64,000 bases of DNA from Malikia spinosa (GTDB lineage: Bacteria > Pseudomonadota > Gammaproteobacteria > Burkholderiales > Burkholderiaceae_C). This document shows, one piece after another, positions 32,119 through 42,280 of the stretch. The first letter of the stretch is position 1. The number at the start of each line of letters is the position of its first letter. The notes under the pieces were generated by a model. That model was not told the origin of the DNA. It did no database searches and saw only the letters and a list, made by a program, of their open reading frames with translations. The stretch covers positions 113,160 through 177,159 of the forward strand of contig NZ_PVLR01000016.1 in the NCBI RefSeq assembly GCF_002980625.1. Direction: 5' to 3'. A program made the position numbers and the translations under genes.

Positions 32119-35100
32119 ATGTGGTTCACCCGCGTCTCGCTGCGCAATCCGGTCTTCGCGACCATGGTCATGCTGGCCTTCGTGGTGCTGGGGCTGTTCT
32201 CGCTCCAGCGGCTGCAGATCGACCAGTTCCCGAATGTCGACTTTCCGGTGGTGGTGATCTCGACCGAGTACCCGGGCGCAGCGCCCGAAATCGTCGAATC
32301 CGAGGTCACGCGCAAGATCGAGGAAGGGGTCAACGGCATCGCCGGCATCAACACCCTGACCTCGCGCAGCTACGAGAACCAGTCGGTGGTGGTGATCGAG
32401 TTCCAGCTCCATGTCGACGGGCGCAAGGCGGCCGAGGATGTGCGCGAGAAGATCGCGGCGCTGCGTGCCAGCCTGCGCGACGAGGTCGAGGAGCCCCGAG
32501 TCCAGCGCTTCGACCCCGCCAGCCGGCCGATCTGGTCGGTGGCGATCCTGGCTGACCCGAGCCAAGGCCGGGCGCCCGATGCGGTCGAGCTGACCCACTG
32601 GGCCGAGCAGGTGTTCAAGAAGCGGCTCGAACATGCGCGCGGCGTCGGCGCGATCACGCTGGCGGGCGCCAGCCGGCGCACGGTCCAGATCGAGCTGCAG
32701 CCCGCCGCACTCGAGGCCTTCGGCGTGACGCCGGAGCAGGTCGTCAGCACGCTCCAGCAGGAAAACCAGGACCTTCCGGTCGGCGCGCTGCGCACGCTCG
32801 AGCGCGAGCGCATGGTGCAGATCGAGGCCCGGGCCGCGCGGCCGCAGGAGTTCGAACGCCTGATCGTGGCACGCCACAACGGCCAGTCGGTGCGCCTGGG
32901 CCAGGTCGCGCGCGTGCTCGACGGCGCGCAGGAAGTCGACAGCCTGGCGCTCTACAACGGCCAGCGCACCTTGCTGCTGCAGGTGCAAAAGGCGCAGGAC
33001 GAGAACACCCTGGCCGTCATCGACAGCCTGACTCAGGTGCTGGCCGAGATCGGCCCGGAAGTCCCGGCCGGCATCCAGCTGGCGACCATCGGTGACACGG
33101 GACGACCGATCCGGGTCGCGGTCGCCAACGTCACGCGCACCCTGATCGAGGGCGCGCTGCTGACGGTGCTGATCGTGTTCCTGTTCCTGAACTCCTGGCG
33201 CTCGACCGTCATCACCGGACTGACGCTGCCGATCGCGCTGATCGGCGCCTTCCTGTTCATGCACCTGTTCGGCTTCACCATCAACATGATCACGATGATG
33301 GCACTGTCGCTGTGCGTGGGGCTGCTGATTGACGACGCGATCGTGGTGCGCGAGAACATCGTGCGCCATGTCCAGATGGGCAAGACCCCGTTCCAGGCCG
33401 CGCTCGACGGCACGCAGGAGATCGGGCTGGCCGTGTTGGCGACCACGCTGTCGATCGTCGCGGTGTTCCTGCCGATCGGCTTCATGCAGGGCATCGTCGG
33501 CAAGTTCTTCCACGAGTTCGGCATCACCATCGTCGCGGCGGTGCTGATCTCGATGTTCGTGAGTTTCACGCTCGACCCGATGCTGTCGAGCGTCTGGCAT
33601 GACCCCGAGATCGAGCCGCACGACCCTCAGCGCCCGCGCCGCACGCTCTACGACCGGACCCTGGGCCGGCTGACGCAGGCGATCGACCAGGCCCAGGAGC
33701 GCCTGGTCGAGGCCTACCAGGGCCTGCTGGCCTGGTCGCTGGCGCACAAGAAGAGCACGCTCGCGATCGCGGCCAGCACGCTGGTAGCGGCCTTCGCGCT
33801 GCTGCCGCTGCTCGGCAGCGAGTTCGTGCCCAAGGCCGACTTCTCGGAGACCAGCATCGCCTTCGAGACCCCGGTCGGCAGTTCGCTCGAGAGTACCGAG
33901 ACCAAGGCGCGCGAGGTCGAGGCGATCGTGCGCAGCCTGCCCGAGGTGCGCTACACGCTGACGACGATCAACAGCGGCAACGCCCAGGGCAAGACCCGCG
34001 CCAGCCTCTATGTGCGGCTGGTCGAGCGCGACCAGCGCAGCCGCAGCGTCGACGAGCTGTCGGCACTGCTGCGCGAACGGCTGCGCCAGGTCGGCGGCAT
34101 CACGGTCACGCAGGCCGGCCTGCTGGACCCGGTCGGCGGCCAGAAGCAGATCGAGTTCTCGCTGCAAGGGCCCGACCTGCAGCAGCTCGACCGGCTGGGC
34201 CAGCAGGCGCTGGCACGCATCCGTACCATCCCGGGGCTGGTCGACCTCGACAGCAGCGCCAAGCCGAACAAGCCGACGATCTCGGTGACGCTCAAGCGCG
34301 ACGCGGCCTCCGACCTCGGCATCGGCACGGCGCAGCTCGCGGCCAGCCTGCGCACCCTGGTGGCGGGCCAGAGCGCGGGCAACTGGCGCGCGCCCGACGA
34401 CGAGACCTACGACATCCAGGTGAGGCTGCCACTGGCCGGACGCAGCACACTCGAGCAGCTGCGCGCGCTGCCGCTGGTGATCGGCAGCAACGCCGACGGC
34501 TCGGCGCGCGTGGTCAGGCTGTCCCAGGTGGCCGAGGTCAGCGAATCGACCGGCGCCAGCCAGATCAACCGGCGCGCGCTGACGCGCGAGGTCACCATCA
34601 CCGGCAACGCCTATGCGCGCTCGATCGGCGAGATCTCGGCCGACATCCGGCGCGAACTCGACGCGCTGCAGCTGCCCAGCGGCTACCGCTACAGCTTCGG
34701 CGGCTCGACCAAGAACATGGACGAGTCGATCGGCTACGCGGCGTCGGCGCTGGCGCTGGCCATCATCTTCATCTACATGATCCTGGCCAGCCAGTTCAAG
34801 AGCTTCCTGCAGCCGCTGGCGCTGATGAGCTCGCTGCCGCTGACGCTGATCGGCGTGGTGCTGGCGCTGCTGCTGTTCGGCTCCAGCCTGTCGATGTTCT
34901 CGGTCATCGGCATCGTGATGCTGATGGGGCTGGTGACCAAGAACGCGATCCTGCTGATCGACTTCGCGATCCGCGCACGCGAAGGCACGCCCGACCATCC
35001 GGCCATGGAGCGCGAGGCGGCCCTGCTGCTGGCGGGCCGGGTGCGGCTGCGACCGATCCTGATGACCACACTGGCAATGGTGTTCGGCATGGTGCCGCTG

Positions 35101-35298
35101 GCGCTGGCGATCAGCGAAGGCTCCGAGCAGCGCGCGCCGATGGGCCAGGCCGTGATTGGCGGCGTGCTGACCTCGACGCTGCTGACCCTGGTCGTGGTGC
35201 CGGTGGTCTACTGCTACATGGACGATCTGGGGCGCTGGTTCCAGCGCCTGTGGTCGGGCCGTTCACATGAAGATGACAGCAGCGCGACCGGGTCCTGA
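32119..35298 (+). CDS. RND (HAE1-type) efflux pump inner-membrane subunit
   Basis: A 1059-residue protein with 12 predicted membrane helices and two large periplasmic loops, as in AcrB/MdtB. The N-terminus MWFTRVSLRNPVFATMVMLA is typical. In helix 4 SLCVGLLIDDAIVVREN carries the Asp pair for proton relay, and helix 10 has MLMGLVTKNAILLIDFA. The name of the exported drug or metabolite cannot be told from sequence. Together with the adaptor at 30943 and the TolC-like protein at 36441 it forms a tripartite pump. Confidence 0.93.
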   Translation: MWFTRVSLRNPVFATMVMLAFVVLGLFSLQRLQIDQFPNVDFPVVVISTEYPGAAPEIVESEVTRKIEEGVNGIAGINTLTSRSYENQSVVVIEFQLHVDGRKAAEDVREKIAALRASLRDEVEEPRVQRFDPASRPIWSVAILADPSQGRAPDAVELTHWAEQVFKKRLEHARGVGAITLAGASRRTVQIELQPAALEAFGVTPEQVVSTLQQENQDLPVGALRTLERERMVQIEARAARPQEFERLIVARHNGQSVRLGQVARVLDGAQEVDSLALYNGQRTLLLQVQKAQDENTLAVIDSLTQVLAEIGPEVPAGIQLATIGDTGRPIRVAVANVTRTLIEGALLTVLIVFLFLNSWRSTVITGLTLPIALIGAFLFMHLFGFTINMITMMALSLCVGLLIDDAIVVRENIVRHVQMGKTPFQAALDGTQEIGLAVLATTLSIVAVFLPIGFMQGIVGKFFHEFGITIVAAVLISMFVSFTLDPMLSSVWHDPEIEPHDPQRPRRTLYDRTLGRLTQAIDQAQERLVEAYQGLLAWSLAHKKSTLAIAASTLVAAFALLPLLGSEFVPKADFSETSIAFETPVGSSLESTETKAREVEAIVRSLPEVRYTLTTINSGNAQGKTRASLYVRLVERDQRSRSVDELSALLRERLRQVGGITVTQAGLLDPVGGQKQIEFSLQGPDLQQLDRLGQQALARIRTIPGLVDLDSSAKPNKPTISVTLKRDAASDLGIGTAQLAASLRTLVAGQSAGNWRAPDDETYDIQVRLPLAGRSTLEQLRALPLVIGSNADGSARVVRLSQVAEVSESTGASQINRRALTREVTITGNAYARSIGEISADIRRELDALQLPSGYRYSFGGSTKNMDESIGYAASALALAIIFIYMILASQFKSFLQPLALMSSLPLTLIGVVLALLLFGSSLSMFSVIGIVMLMGLVTKNAILLIDFAIRAREGTPDHPAMEREAALLLAGRVRLRPILMTTLAMVFGMVPLALAISEGSEQRAPMGQAVIGGVLTSTLLTLVVVPVVYCYMDDLGRWFQRLWSGRSHEDDSSATGS

Positions 35299-35355
35299 GG
35301 CCTGGCTTCAGTAAAATGGACCAGAATCGGCAAACATACCCACCGGAGTATATAC

Positions 35356-36042
35356 ATGAGCACTGCAATCGCCTTCGACTTCGACAAGGCCCGCTTCAAC
35401 ATGATCGAGCAGCAGATCCGCCCCTGGGATGTGCTGGATGCCAAGGTGCTGGCCTTGCTGGGCGAGGTCAAGCGCGAGGATTTCGTGCCTGAAGCCTACC
35501 AGCCCGTGGCGCTGGCCGACCTCGAAGTGCCGCTCGGCAAGGGCGAAGGCCAGTGCATGCTGGCGCCCAAGGTCGAGGCGCGCCTGCTGCAGGACCTCGC
35601 GCTGCAGCCCGGCGACAGCGTGCTCGAGATCGGCACCGGCTCGGGCTATCTGGCCGCACTGATGGCGCGCCAGTGCGCCAGCGTCGTCAGCCTCGAGATC
35701 GACCCGGCGCTGGCCCAGCAGGCCCGCGCCAATCTGCAAGCTGCTGGCGTGAAGAACGTCGACGTCCGCACCGCCGACGCCACGGCCGACCAGTTTGCCG
35801 CCTGCAACGCCGGCGCACCGTTCGACGCGATCGTGCTGAGCGGCTCGGTGGCCGAAGTGCCGCCGGAACTGCTGGCCCTGCTCAAGACCGGCGGTCGCCT
35901 GTGGGCCGTCGTCGGCCGCGCCCCCGCCATGCGCGCCACCCTGGTGCGCGCGGTCGCTGGCGCCCAGCATGTCGAGCAGCCCTGGGATGTCAGCGCGCCG
36001 CGCCTGCAGCATTTCCCCGAGTCCAGCCCGTTCAAGTTCTGA
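35356..36042 (+). CDS. Protein-L-isoaspartate O-methyltransferase family protein
   Basis: A 228-residue class I methyltransferase of the Pcm type: N-terminus ARFNMIEQQIRPWDV, then VLEIGTGSGYLAALMA as AdoMet motif I, and a PKVEARLLQDL segment. Classical Pcm repairs isoaspartyl residues, but this short branch, common next to TolC genes in Burkholderiales, is not proven to do so. It lies between the RND pump and the rhodanese/TolC genes with small gaps, so it is probably in the same transcript. Confidence 0.82.
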   Translation: MSTAIAFDFDKARFNMIEQQIRPWDVLDAKVLALLGEVKREDFVPEAYQPVALADLEVPLGKGEGQCMLAPKVEARLLQDLALQPGDSVLEIGTGSGYLAALMARQCASVVSLEIDPALAQQARANLQAAGVKNVDVRTADATADQFAACNAGAPFDAIVLSGSVAEVPPELLALLKTGGRLWAVVGRAPAMRATLVRAVAGAQHVEQPWDVSAPRLQHFPESSPFKF

Positions 36043-36055
36043 CCGGACCCGCGCC

Positions 36056-36406
36056 GTGATCAAAGCGATACGCCCTGCGCAGCTCAAGGACTGGATCGCG
36101 GCCTGCCAGGTCGAGGACCCGCAATGCCGACCCCTGGTGCTCGACGTGCGCGAGCCCTGGGAGCTGCAGACCGCCAGCGTCAAGCCCGACGGCTTCGAGC
36201 TGCTGGCCATGCCGATGGCCAGCATTCCGGCGCGCCTGAACGAGCTGCCGCGCGAGCGGCCGATCGCCTGCCTGTGCCACCATGGCGGACGCAGCGCGCA
36301 GGTGACCTACTTCCTGCTGAACCAGGGCTATGACGAGGTGGTCAACCTGCACGGCGGCATCCACGCCTGGTCGCAGGAAGTCGATCCGTCGGTGCCGCAG
36401 TACTGA
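36056..36406 (+). CDS. Single-domain rhodanese-like sulfurtransferase
   Basis: From GTG 36056 (VIKAIRPAQLKDWI), 116 residues. The rhodanese fold is shown by LVLDVREPWEL, the active-site cysteine loop CLCHHGGRSAQ, and VVNLHGGIHAW. It is GlpE/YgaP-sized and would carry a persulfide. It starts 13 bp after pcm and ends 34 bp before the TolC-like gene. Its link with the efflux genes is only positional. Confidence 0.85.
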   Translation: MIKAIRPAQLKDWIAACQVEDPQCRPLVLDVREPWELQTASVKPDGFELLAMPMASIPARLNELPRERPIACLCHHGGRSAQVTYFLLNQGYDEVVNLHGGIHAWSQEVDPSVPQY

Positions 36407-36440
36407 GCCCCTCCCCTTAGCCTCCAACGGTCGATCTGCC

Positions 36441-37841
36441 ATGCCCCTGTCCCATGCTTTCCCAACGACCGCCAGACCGGAGCGACGCCTGGCTGGACCG
36501 ACGCCGACGCTCGCCCTTGTCGCGCGCGCAACGCGCCTGCTCGGGTCGATGGCGCTGGCCGGAGGCTGTGCACTGGCAGCCCAGGCCCAGAGCCTGACCG
36601 AGCTGCACGAGACCGCCAAACGCTACGATGCGGCCTACCTGGCGGCGCAGGCGCAATACCAGGCCAACCTGGCCAAGGCCGAGCAGGCCCGCGCCGGTCT
36701 GCTGCCCAGCGCCGCGCTGGCGGCCACGGCCAACTTCAGCGATCTCGACAGCAGCGTCGACACGCAGGACAAGAACTACAACAACCAGACGCTGCAGCTG
36801 TCGGCCAGCCAGCCGCTGTACCGGCCAGCCAACCGGCTGGCCCATGAGCAGGCGCGCAAGTCGCTCGAGGCGGCCGAGGCCCAGCTTGAGGCGGCCAGCC
36901 AGGAACTGGTGGTGCGCAGCGCCCAGGCCTACTTCGACGTGCTGGCGGCGCAAGACAGCCTGGCCTTCGTGCAGGCACAAAAAGCCGCCGTGTCCGAGCA
37001 GCTGGCAGCGGCCAAGCGCAACTTCGAGGTCGGCACCGCCACCATCACCGACACACGCGAGGCCCAGGCCCGCTTCGACCAGACCGTGGCACAGGAGATC
37101 GCGGCCGACAACGAGTTGCGCGTCAAGCGGCTGGCGCTCGACCAGCTGGTCGGCCGGACGGGGGTGAACCCCTGGCGCCTGGCCAGCGGCGTGACGCTGC
37201 CCGCGCTCGAGCCGGCCGAGCTGGGTCGCTGGCTGGAACGTGCGGAAACCGCCCATCCGCAGGTGCGCCAGGCCAGCACCGGGCTCGAAGTGGCCAAGCT
37301 GGAGACCGCCAAGGCGCAGGCCGGCCATCTGCCGACGCTCGACGCGGTGGCGCAATACCTGGCCGCGCGCACGCCCTCCTCGGCCAGCAGCCTGCCGCCC
37401 TATCTGCGCAACAAGACGGCGTCGATCGGCGTGCAGTTCAACCTGCCGCTGTTCGCGGGCTACGCGACCCAGAACCGCATCAAGGAAACGCTGGCGCTCG
37501 AGGACAAGGCGCGCAACGACCTCGACGCGGCGCGGCGCGGCGTGGCGCAGGCCACGCGTGCGGCCTATTACGGCGTGGTCTCGGGCCAGGGCCAGGTCAA
37601 GGCGCTGGAAGCCGCGGTGGCCTCGAGCCAGAGCGCGCTCGAAGCAACCCAGCTCGGCTACCAGGTCGGCGTGCGCATCAACCTCGATGTACTCAACGCG
37701 CAAAGCCAGCTGTTCCAGACCAAGGCCAGCCTGGCCAAGGCCCGCTACGACCTGCTGGTCGGCGGACTCAAGCTCAAGCAGGCCGGCGGAGTGCTGCAGG
37801 GCGAGGACCTGCAGGCGGTCAATGCGGCCCTGATGCCGTGA
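36441..37841 (+). CDS. tolC: TolC-family outer membrane efflux channel
   Basis: From ATG 36441, 466 residues. A long N-region with a hydrophobic stretch and ALAAQAQS is a signal peptide. Two outer-membrane-efflux repeats follow, heavy in long amphipathic helices (LTELHETAKRYDAAYLAAQA; VAQATRAAYYGVVSGQ). It has the length and opening typical of TolC (type I secretion/RND partner), not of NodT lipoproteins. It provides the outer-membrane exit for the pump encoded upstream and possibly others. Confidence 0.9.
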   Translation: MPLSHAFPTTARPERRLAGPTPTLALVARATRLLGSMALAGGCALAAQAQSLTELHETAKRYDAAYLAAQAQYQANLAKAEQARAGLLPSAALAATANFSDLDSSVDTQDKNYNNQTLQLSASQPLYRPANRLAHEQARKSLEAAEAQLEAASQELVVRSAQAYFDVLAAQDSLAFVQAQKAAVSEQLAAAKRNFEVGTATITDTREAQARFDQTVAQEIAADNELRVKRLALDQLVGRTGVNPWRLASGVTLPALEPAELGRWLERAETAHPQVRQASTGLEVAKLETAKAQAGHLPTLDAVAQYLAARTPSSASSLPPYLRNKTASIGVQFNLPLFAGYATQNRIKETLALEDKARNDLDAARRGVAQATRAAYYGVVSGQGQVKALEAAVASSQSALEATQLGYQVGVRINLDVLNAQSQLFQTKASLAKARYDLLVGGLKLKQAGGVLQGEDLQAVNAALMP

Positions 37842-37887
37842 TGACAAATGTCGTGATACGGGCCTCGATGCAGACCGGACTGCCGCC

Positions 37888-38733
37888 ATGACGCGGCAGC
37901 GACTGTGCTTGCCGCAGGTGACGCTGTGCTGCGTTGACACCCGGAGTCCGGCCGAAGCCGTGCATGCCCTGCGCCAGTCGATGCGCCAGATCGACTTCGG
38001 GCGCGTGCTGTACCTGGGCCCGGCCCGTGCGCGTACGATGGGACTGGACCTGAGCGACATCGAACTGGTGGCAATCGAGGACATCACCAGCATCGAGGCC
38101 TACTCGCGCTTCATGCTGCATGGGCTCGGACCGTACATCGACACCAGCCATGTGCTGGTCGTGCAATGGGACGGCTTCGTCACCCACCCGGAGCGCTGGC
38201 AAGACCGGTTCCTGGATTACGACTACATCGGCCCGCCCTGGCATTACAAGCATCAGGCCGCTGCCGTCGGCAACGGCGGTTTTTCCCTGCGCAGCCGCCA
38301 GCTGATCGATGCGCTGGCGCTGCTGCCCTACGACGGCAGCGAGCCGGAGGACAGGGTCATCTGCGTCCACTGGCGCGAGCAGCTGGAACGCGAGCACGGC
38401 ATCCGCATCGCCCCGGTGGCGCTGGCCGCGGAATTCGGCATCGAATACGGCCCCTGGCGCCCCGCCTTCGGCTTTCACGGGCTGCACAACTTTGCCCATG
38501 AAATGACAGCACAGGACCTGCAGGACTGGCTGCTCTCGGTCGACGACGCGATGGTGTTGACCAAGCATGGCCGCCAGCTGATCAAGGCTTTGATGAGCAG
38601 CGGCCAGTCGGCGCTGGCACTGGCCTTGGTACGCCGACGCAGCCACCGCCTGGGCTGGACCAGGGACCAGCTCCAGCTCTATCTGCGCGTGCGGGCGCAG
38701 CAGCTGAAAGCGGCATTGCCACGGCGCCACTGA
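37888..38733 (+). CDS. DUF5672-type glycosyltransferase-like protein
   Basis: A 281-residue soluble protein. The stretch VVQWDGFVTHPERWQDRFL, DYDYIGPPW and VGNGGFSLRSRQLIDAL is characteristic of DUF5672, a family related to GT-A glycosyltransferases found in LPS and polysaccharide loci. The last 60 residues are helical and basic. It converges on msbA and sits at the edge of the LPS block, so a role in sugar transfer to core or O-chain is plausible. No acceptor can be named. Confidence 0.75.
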   Translation: MTRQRLCLPQVTLCCVDTRSPAEAVHALRQSMRQIDFGRVLYLGPARARTMGLDLSDIELVAIEDITSIEAYSRFMLHGLGPYIDTSHVLVVQWDGFVTHPERWQDRFLDYDYIGPPWHYKHQAAAVGNGGFSLRSRQLIDALALLPYDGSEPEDRVICVHWREQLEREHGIRIAPVALAAEFGIEYGPWRPAFGFHGLHNFAHEMTAQDLQDWLLSVDDAMVLTKHGRQLIKALMSSGQSALALALVRRRSHRLGWTRDQLQLYLRVRAQQLKAALPRRH

Positions 38734-38799
38734 CGCCAGGAAGCCCTCGCCGGCGGCAGCAGCCACCCACTCGGGCTGGCGCCCAAGGCGCCGCAGCGT

Positions 38800-40542
38800 T
38801 TACAGATTGGCCGACTGGATCCGCACCATGCCGGCATAAGAGCCGTTTTTGGCCATCAGCTCCTCGTGGCTGCCCTGCTCGATGATGCGGCCGTCGGACA
38901 TGACGCAGATCAGGTCGGCGTTGCGGATCGTGCTCAGGCGGTGCGCGATCAGGATCAGGGTCTTGGCGTGGCGCAGGTCCTCGATCGAGCGCTGCACCAC
39001 GGCTTCGGACTCGGAGTCGAGCGCCGAGGTGGCCTCGTCGAAGATCCAGATCGCGGCGTCGCGGTAGAGCGCGCGCGCAATCGCCAGCCGCTGGCGCTGG
39101 CCGCCCGACAGCATGCTGCCATTGGTGCCGACCGGCGCATCGATGCCTTCAGGCAGCTTGGCGACATGGTTCCAGAGGTTGGCGGCGCGCAGGCATTGCT
39201 CGACCTTGGCCCGGTCCACGCCGAGCGGACTGGCATAGGCCACGTTCTGCGCGATGCTGCCATCGAACAGCACGATGTCCTGCGATACGACGGCAAAATG
39301 GCGCCGCAGGCTGGCGAGCTGGAGCGACTCGATCGGCTGGCCGTCGAGCAGCACTTCACCGCTGTTGACATGGGCAAAACGCAGCAGGGTGTTGACCACC
39401 GTGGTCTTGCCGGCCCCCGATGAGCCGACCAGCGCCACCGTGGTGCCGGGGGCAATCTGCAAGTCCAGGCCATCGAGCGAAGGCGTGGCCGCCTCCTCGT
39501 ATTGCACCTTGACCTGCCTGAAGTCGATCCGGCCCTGGCAGACCGGCAGGTCCTGGGTGCCGTGATCGGGCTCCTGCGGCGCATCCATCAGGCTGAAGGA
39601 ACCACGGGCCGTGATCAGCGCGCTGTTGATCGGCTGGTAGACATCGGTCAGATGGCGCATCGGCGAGATCGTCATCAGCAAGGCGGTGACGAAGGACACG
39701 AACTCGCCCACCGTGGCCGAACCCTGGCTGGCCTGCCACAGCGCCAGCGTGATGATGGTCGACACGCCGATCGCCGCCACCACCTGGGTCGCCGGCGTCA
39801 CGAGCGCGCTGGTCGCGACCTGCTTCAAGGTCATGCGGCGGTATTGGGAGGCCTCGGCGTCGAAGCGCTTGAGCTCGAAATCGGCTGCATCAAAGGTGCG
39901 CACCACGCGCCAGGCGCGCGCATTGTCATCGACCGTGCTGACCAGGCGCTGCTGCGAGAGGTACTGCTCCTGGCCGACCTTGCTCAGGCGCTTTTGCACC
40001 AGCTTGATCGTGATGCCGAGCAGCGGCATCGAGATGAAGGACAGCAGCGTGAGCTGCCAGTTCAGGTAGAGCAGGTAGCCGACCAGGAACATCAGGGTGG
40101 TCGCGTCCTTGACAAAGGTGATCAGCGAGTTGCCGATCACCTGCGAGGCGGACTGCGGGTCGTTGATGACCTTGGTCACCGCCACCCCCGGGCTGACATG
40201 GGTGAACAGCTTGGCATCGGCGCGCAACAAGGCGCGCATGAGGTCGCGCCGCAGGTCAAGCACCATGGCCGAGGTGGCCGAGGTCATGACATAAGTGCCC
40301 GAGAAGTTGAACACCCCGCGCACCAGGAACAGGCTGATGATGATCAGGGGCACCGACCAGAGCGGGAACTTCAAGCCGTCCTGGAAGCCAGAGTCGATCA
40401 GTTTCTTGAACAGTGCCGGGATGACCGGCTCGACCGCCGAGCCGAGCAGGAAGAACAGCAGCGAGGCGCCCAGCATGCGCCACTGGCGCCGGGCATAGAC
40501 CATCAGGCGCCGGCCGGTGTCCTTGAGTTCGGCCTGCTTCAT
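38800..40542 (-). CDS. msbA: Lipid A export ABC transporter MsbA
   Basis: A 580-residue half-transporter. Six membrane helices (residues about 20-320) are followed by a nucleotide-binding domain with Walker A VGSSGAGKTT, signature LSGGQRQRLAIARAL, Walker B IWIFDEATSALD and H-loop LIAHRLSTI. It flips lipid A-core across the inner membrane. The gene is overlapped 4 bp by the preceding heptosyltransferase gene, and neighbours are LPS core genes, which supports MsbA over a general multidrug exporter. Confidence 0.92.
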   Translation of the reverse strand: MKQAELKDTGRRLMVYARRQWRMLGASLLFFLLGSAVEPVIPALFKKLIDSGFQDGLKFPLWSVPLIIISLFLVRGVFNFSGTYVMTSATSAMVLDLRRDLMRALLRADAKLFTHVSPGVAVTKVINDPQSASQVIGNSLITFVKDATTLMFLVGYLLYLNWQLTLLSFISMPLLGITIKLVQKRLSKVGQEQYLSQQRLVSTVDDNARAWRVVRTFDAADFELKRFDAEASQYRRMTLKQVATSALVTPATQVVAAIGVSTIITLALWQASQGSATVGEFVSFVTALLMTISPMRHLTDVYQPINSALITARGSFSLMDAPQEPDHGTQDLPVCQGRIDFRQVKVQYEEAATPSLDGLDLQIAPGTTVALVGSSGAGKTTVVNTLLRFAHVNSGEVLLDGQPIESLQLASLRRHFAVVSQDIVLFDGSIAQNVAYASPLGVDRAKVEQCLRAANLWNHVAKLPEGIDAPVGTNGSMLSGGQRQRLAIARALYRDAAIWIFDEATSALDSESEAVVQRSIEDLRHAKTLILIAHRLSTIRNADLICVMSDGRIIEQGSHEELMAKNGSYAGMVRIQSANL

Positions 40543-41570
40543 GCGGCCACCGCCATCTGGGGGGCCGCAGCCGTGACCAGGTCCAGCACCTGCTCGACGG
40601 TGACGGCGGAAAGCGACTCGGCCTGGACATTGAACAGGTGTTCAGGGTCATGGTCCAGCGTGCGCCGGTGCCCGATCAGCACGAAGGTCGGAGTGCCCAC
40701 GGCCGCGGCCACGTTGACCATGCCGGTGTCGTTGCCGACGCAGACATCGGCCAGCTGGAGCGCCGCGGCGCTGCCCAGCACCGGCGCATCGGTCAGGACG
40801 GCCAGGCCATGGCGCGCCGCCTGCGGCACCAGGGCTTCGATGTCGCGGGCCAGTTGCGCCTCGGCCGGGCCGCCGAGCAGCACGACGCCGGCGCCGCGCT
40901 CGATCAGGCGCTGGGCCAGTTCGGCATAGGGCTTGATGCCCCACTGCTTGTGGGTTTCGCTGGTACCGATCGCAAAGGCATAGAGCGGCCGGGGCAGCTG
41001 GGCCAGGCGCTGCTGCATGGCGCGCAGCTGCTCGTCCGGCACCTCGAGCCGGGGCACGATCGGCTGGGAGCAGAAACCATGCCGCACCATCAGCTCGCTG
41101 GCCTCGTGGTAGGCCGCGACCGACGGCCCCTGGTAGGCGCGGACAAACGTGCCTTGGTTCAGGAAGATCCGCTGCAAGGGCTTGTAGCCAAAGCCGATCC
41201 GCAGCGGGATGCCGCTCAGGCCGGCCACCAGGCCGCGGCTGATGCGACCCGAGAACAGCACGATGCGGTCGAAACGCCCCTGCTTGAGCTGCTGCGCCAT
41301 GCGCCACATGCCGAGCAGGCCGGCATGGCGTCCCTGGCGCTTTTCTTCGCGCCGCGGACGGTGGTCGTGGTCGATCACGGCCTCGACCCAGCTCTCCTTG
41401 CCGATGAAGGCGCGCGTCAGCGTGGAGGGCTGCGCCACGATGGTAACCTGGCCGCCCTGGCTCTGGCCGGCAATCGCCTTGAAGTACTGGATATGCCAGA
41501 TCAGGTCGCCAATGCCGGTGTACTGCAGCAGGACCACGGTACGCGGGCGCTTGTCGTTGGTGGGAAGCAT
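40539..41570 (-). CDS. Heptosyltransferase-like glycosyltransferase, GT9 family
   Basis: From ATG 41570 (MLPTNDKRPRTVVLLQYTG), 343 residues. GIGDLIWHIQYFKAI near the N-terminus and CVGNDTGMVNVAAAVGTPT near 275-295 are the two GT9 signatures of ADP-heptose:LPS heptosyltransferases. A longer upstream frame overlaps gmhA and is a shadow. It is divergent from gmhA and coupled to msbA by ATGA. Which core heptose it adds cannot be read from the sequence. Confidence 0.87.
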   Translation of the reverse strand: MLPTNDKRPRTVVLLQYTGIGDLIWHIQYFKAIAGQSQGGQVTIVAQPSTLTRAFIGKESWVEAVIDHDHRPRREEKRQGRHAGLLGMWRMAQQLKQGRFDRIVLFSGRISRGLVAGLSGIPLRIGFGYKPLQRIFLNQGTFVRAYQGPSVAAYHEASELMVRHGFCSQPIVPRLEVPDEQLRAMQQRLAQLPRPLYAFAIGTSETHKQWGIKPYAELAQRLIERGAGVVLLGGPAEAQLARDIEALVPQAARHGLAVLTDAPVLGSAAALQLADVCVGNDTGMVNVAAAVGTPTFVLIGHRRTLDHDPEHLFNVQAESLSAVTVEQVLDLVTAAAPQMAVAA

Positions 41571-41708
41571 GGATAAGCAGGAGGGGGGAAGGAGGCTGGT
41601 ATTTTGCCTGACACCACCCGCCATCGCTCGGATGGAGCCGGTGCAGCCGACGCAGGCCGGCTGCCGTTTACCCTGACAATAGCGGGATTGCATGTCTGGC
41701 AACCCGTC

Positions 41709-42278
41709 ATGAATTCCCTCTTTTTGCACAATCTGGCTGAACAGATCGCCCTGCTCCAGTCTCTGCAGCCCCTGGATGGCGCCGTAGCCCAAGCTGGCGC
41801 ACTCGCCACGCAGTCGCTGCGCGCCGGCGGCAAGCTGATGTTCTGCGGCAATGGCGGCTCCGCGGCCGACAGCCAGCATCTGGCGGCCGAACTGACCGGT
41901 CGCTTCATCAAGGACCGCAAGCCGCTGGCGGCGCTGGCGCTGTCGACCGACAGCTCGGCGCTGACCTGCATCGGCAACGACTACTCGTTCGACGAGGTGT
42001 TCGCGCGCCAGCTGCAAGGCCTGGGTCGCGCCGGCGACGTACTGGTCGCTATCTCGACCTCGGGCAATTCGCGCAACGTGATCCGCGCGGTCGAGGAAGC
42101 CAGGGCGCTGGGCATGTCAGTGATCGGCCTGCTCGGTCGTGACGGCGGCGCACTGCGCGATCTCTGTGATGTTGCCATCGTGGTGCCGAGCCAGGTGACG
42201 GCACGCATCCAGGAGTCGCATATCCTGATCGGCCACACCCTGTGCGGCCTGATCGAACAGCAACTCGGCCTGGTGTGA
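41709..42278 (+). CDS. gmhA: Phosphoheptose isomerase
   Basis: From ATG 41709 ([16 protein letters not shown]), 189 residues. The SIS domain has [20 protein letters not shown] and [11 protein letters not shown], with the His and Glu zinc ligands of GmhA. It converts sedoheptulose 7-phosphate to D-glycero-D-manno-heptose 7-phosphate, the first step towards ADP-heptose. Such proteins are easily confused with DiaA, but the next genes are the following steps of the same pathway. Confidence 0.92.
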   Translation: MNSLFLHNLAEQIALLQSLQPLDGAVAQAGALATQSLRAGGKLMFCGNGGSAADSQHLAAELTGRFIKDRKPLAALALSTDSSALTCIGNDYSFDEVFARQLQGLGRAGDVLVAISTSGNSRNVIRAVEEARALGMSVIGLLGRDGGALRDLCDVAIVVPSQVTARIQESHILIGHTLCGLIEQQLGLV

Positions 42279-42280
42279 GC

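Noticed and set aside
30844..34998. 1384-codon minus-strand open frame
   Set aside because: It lies fully antisense to the RND adaptor and pump; its His/Gln/Asp/Arg-rich translation is the usual shadow of GC-rich genes.
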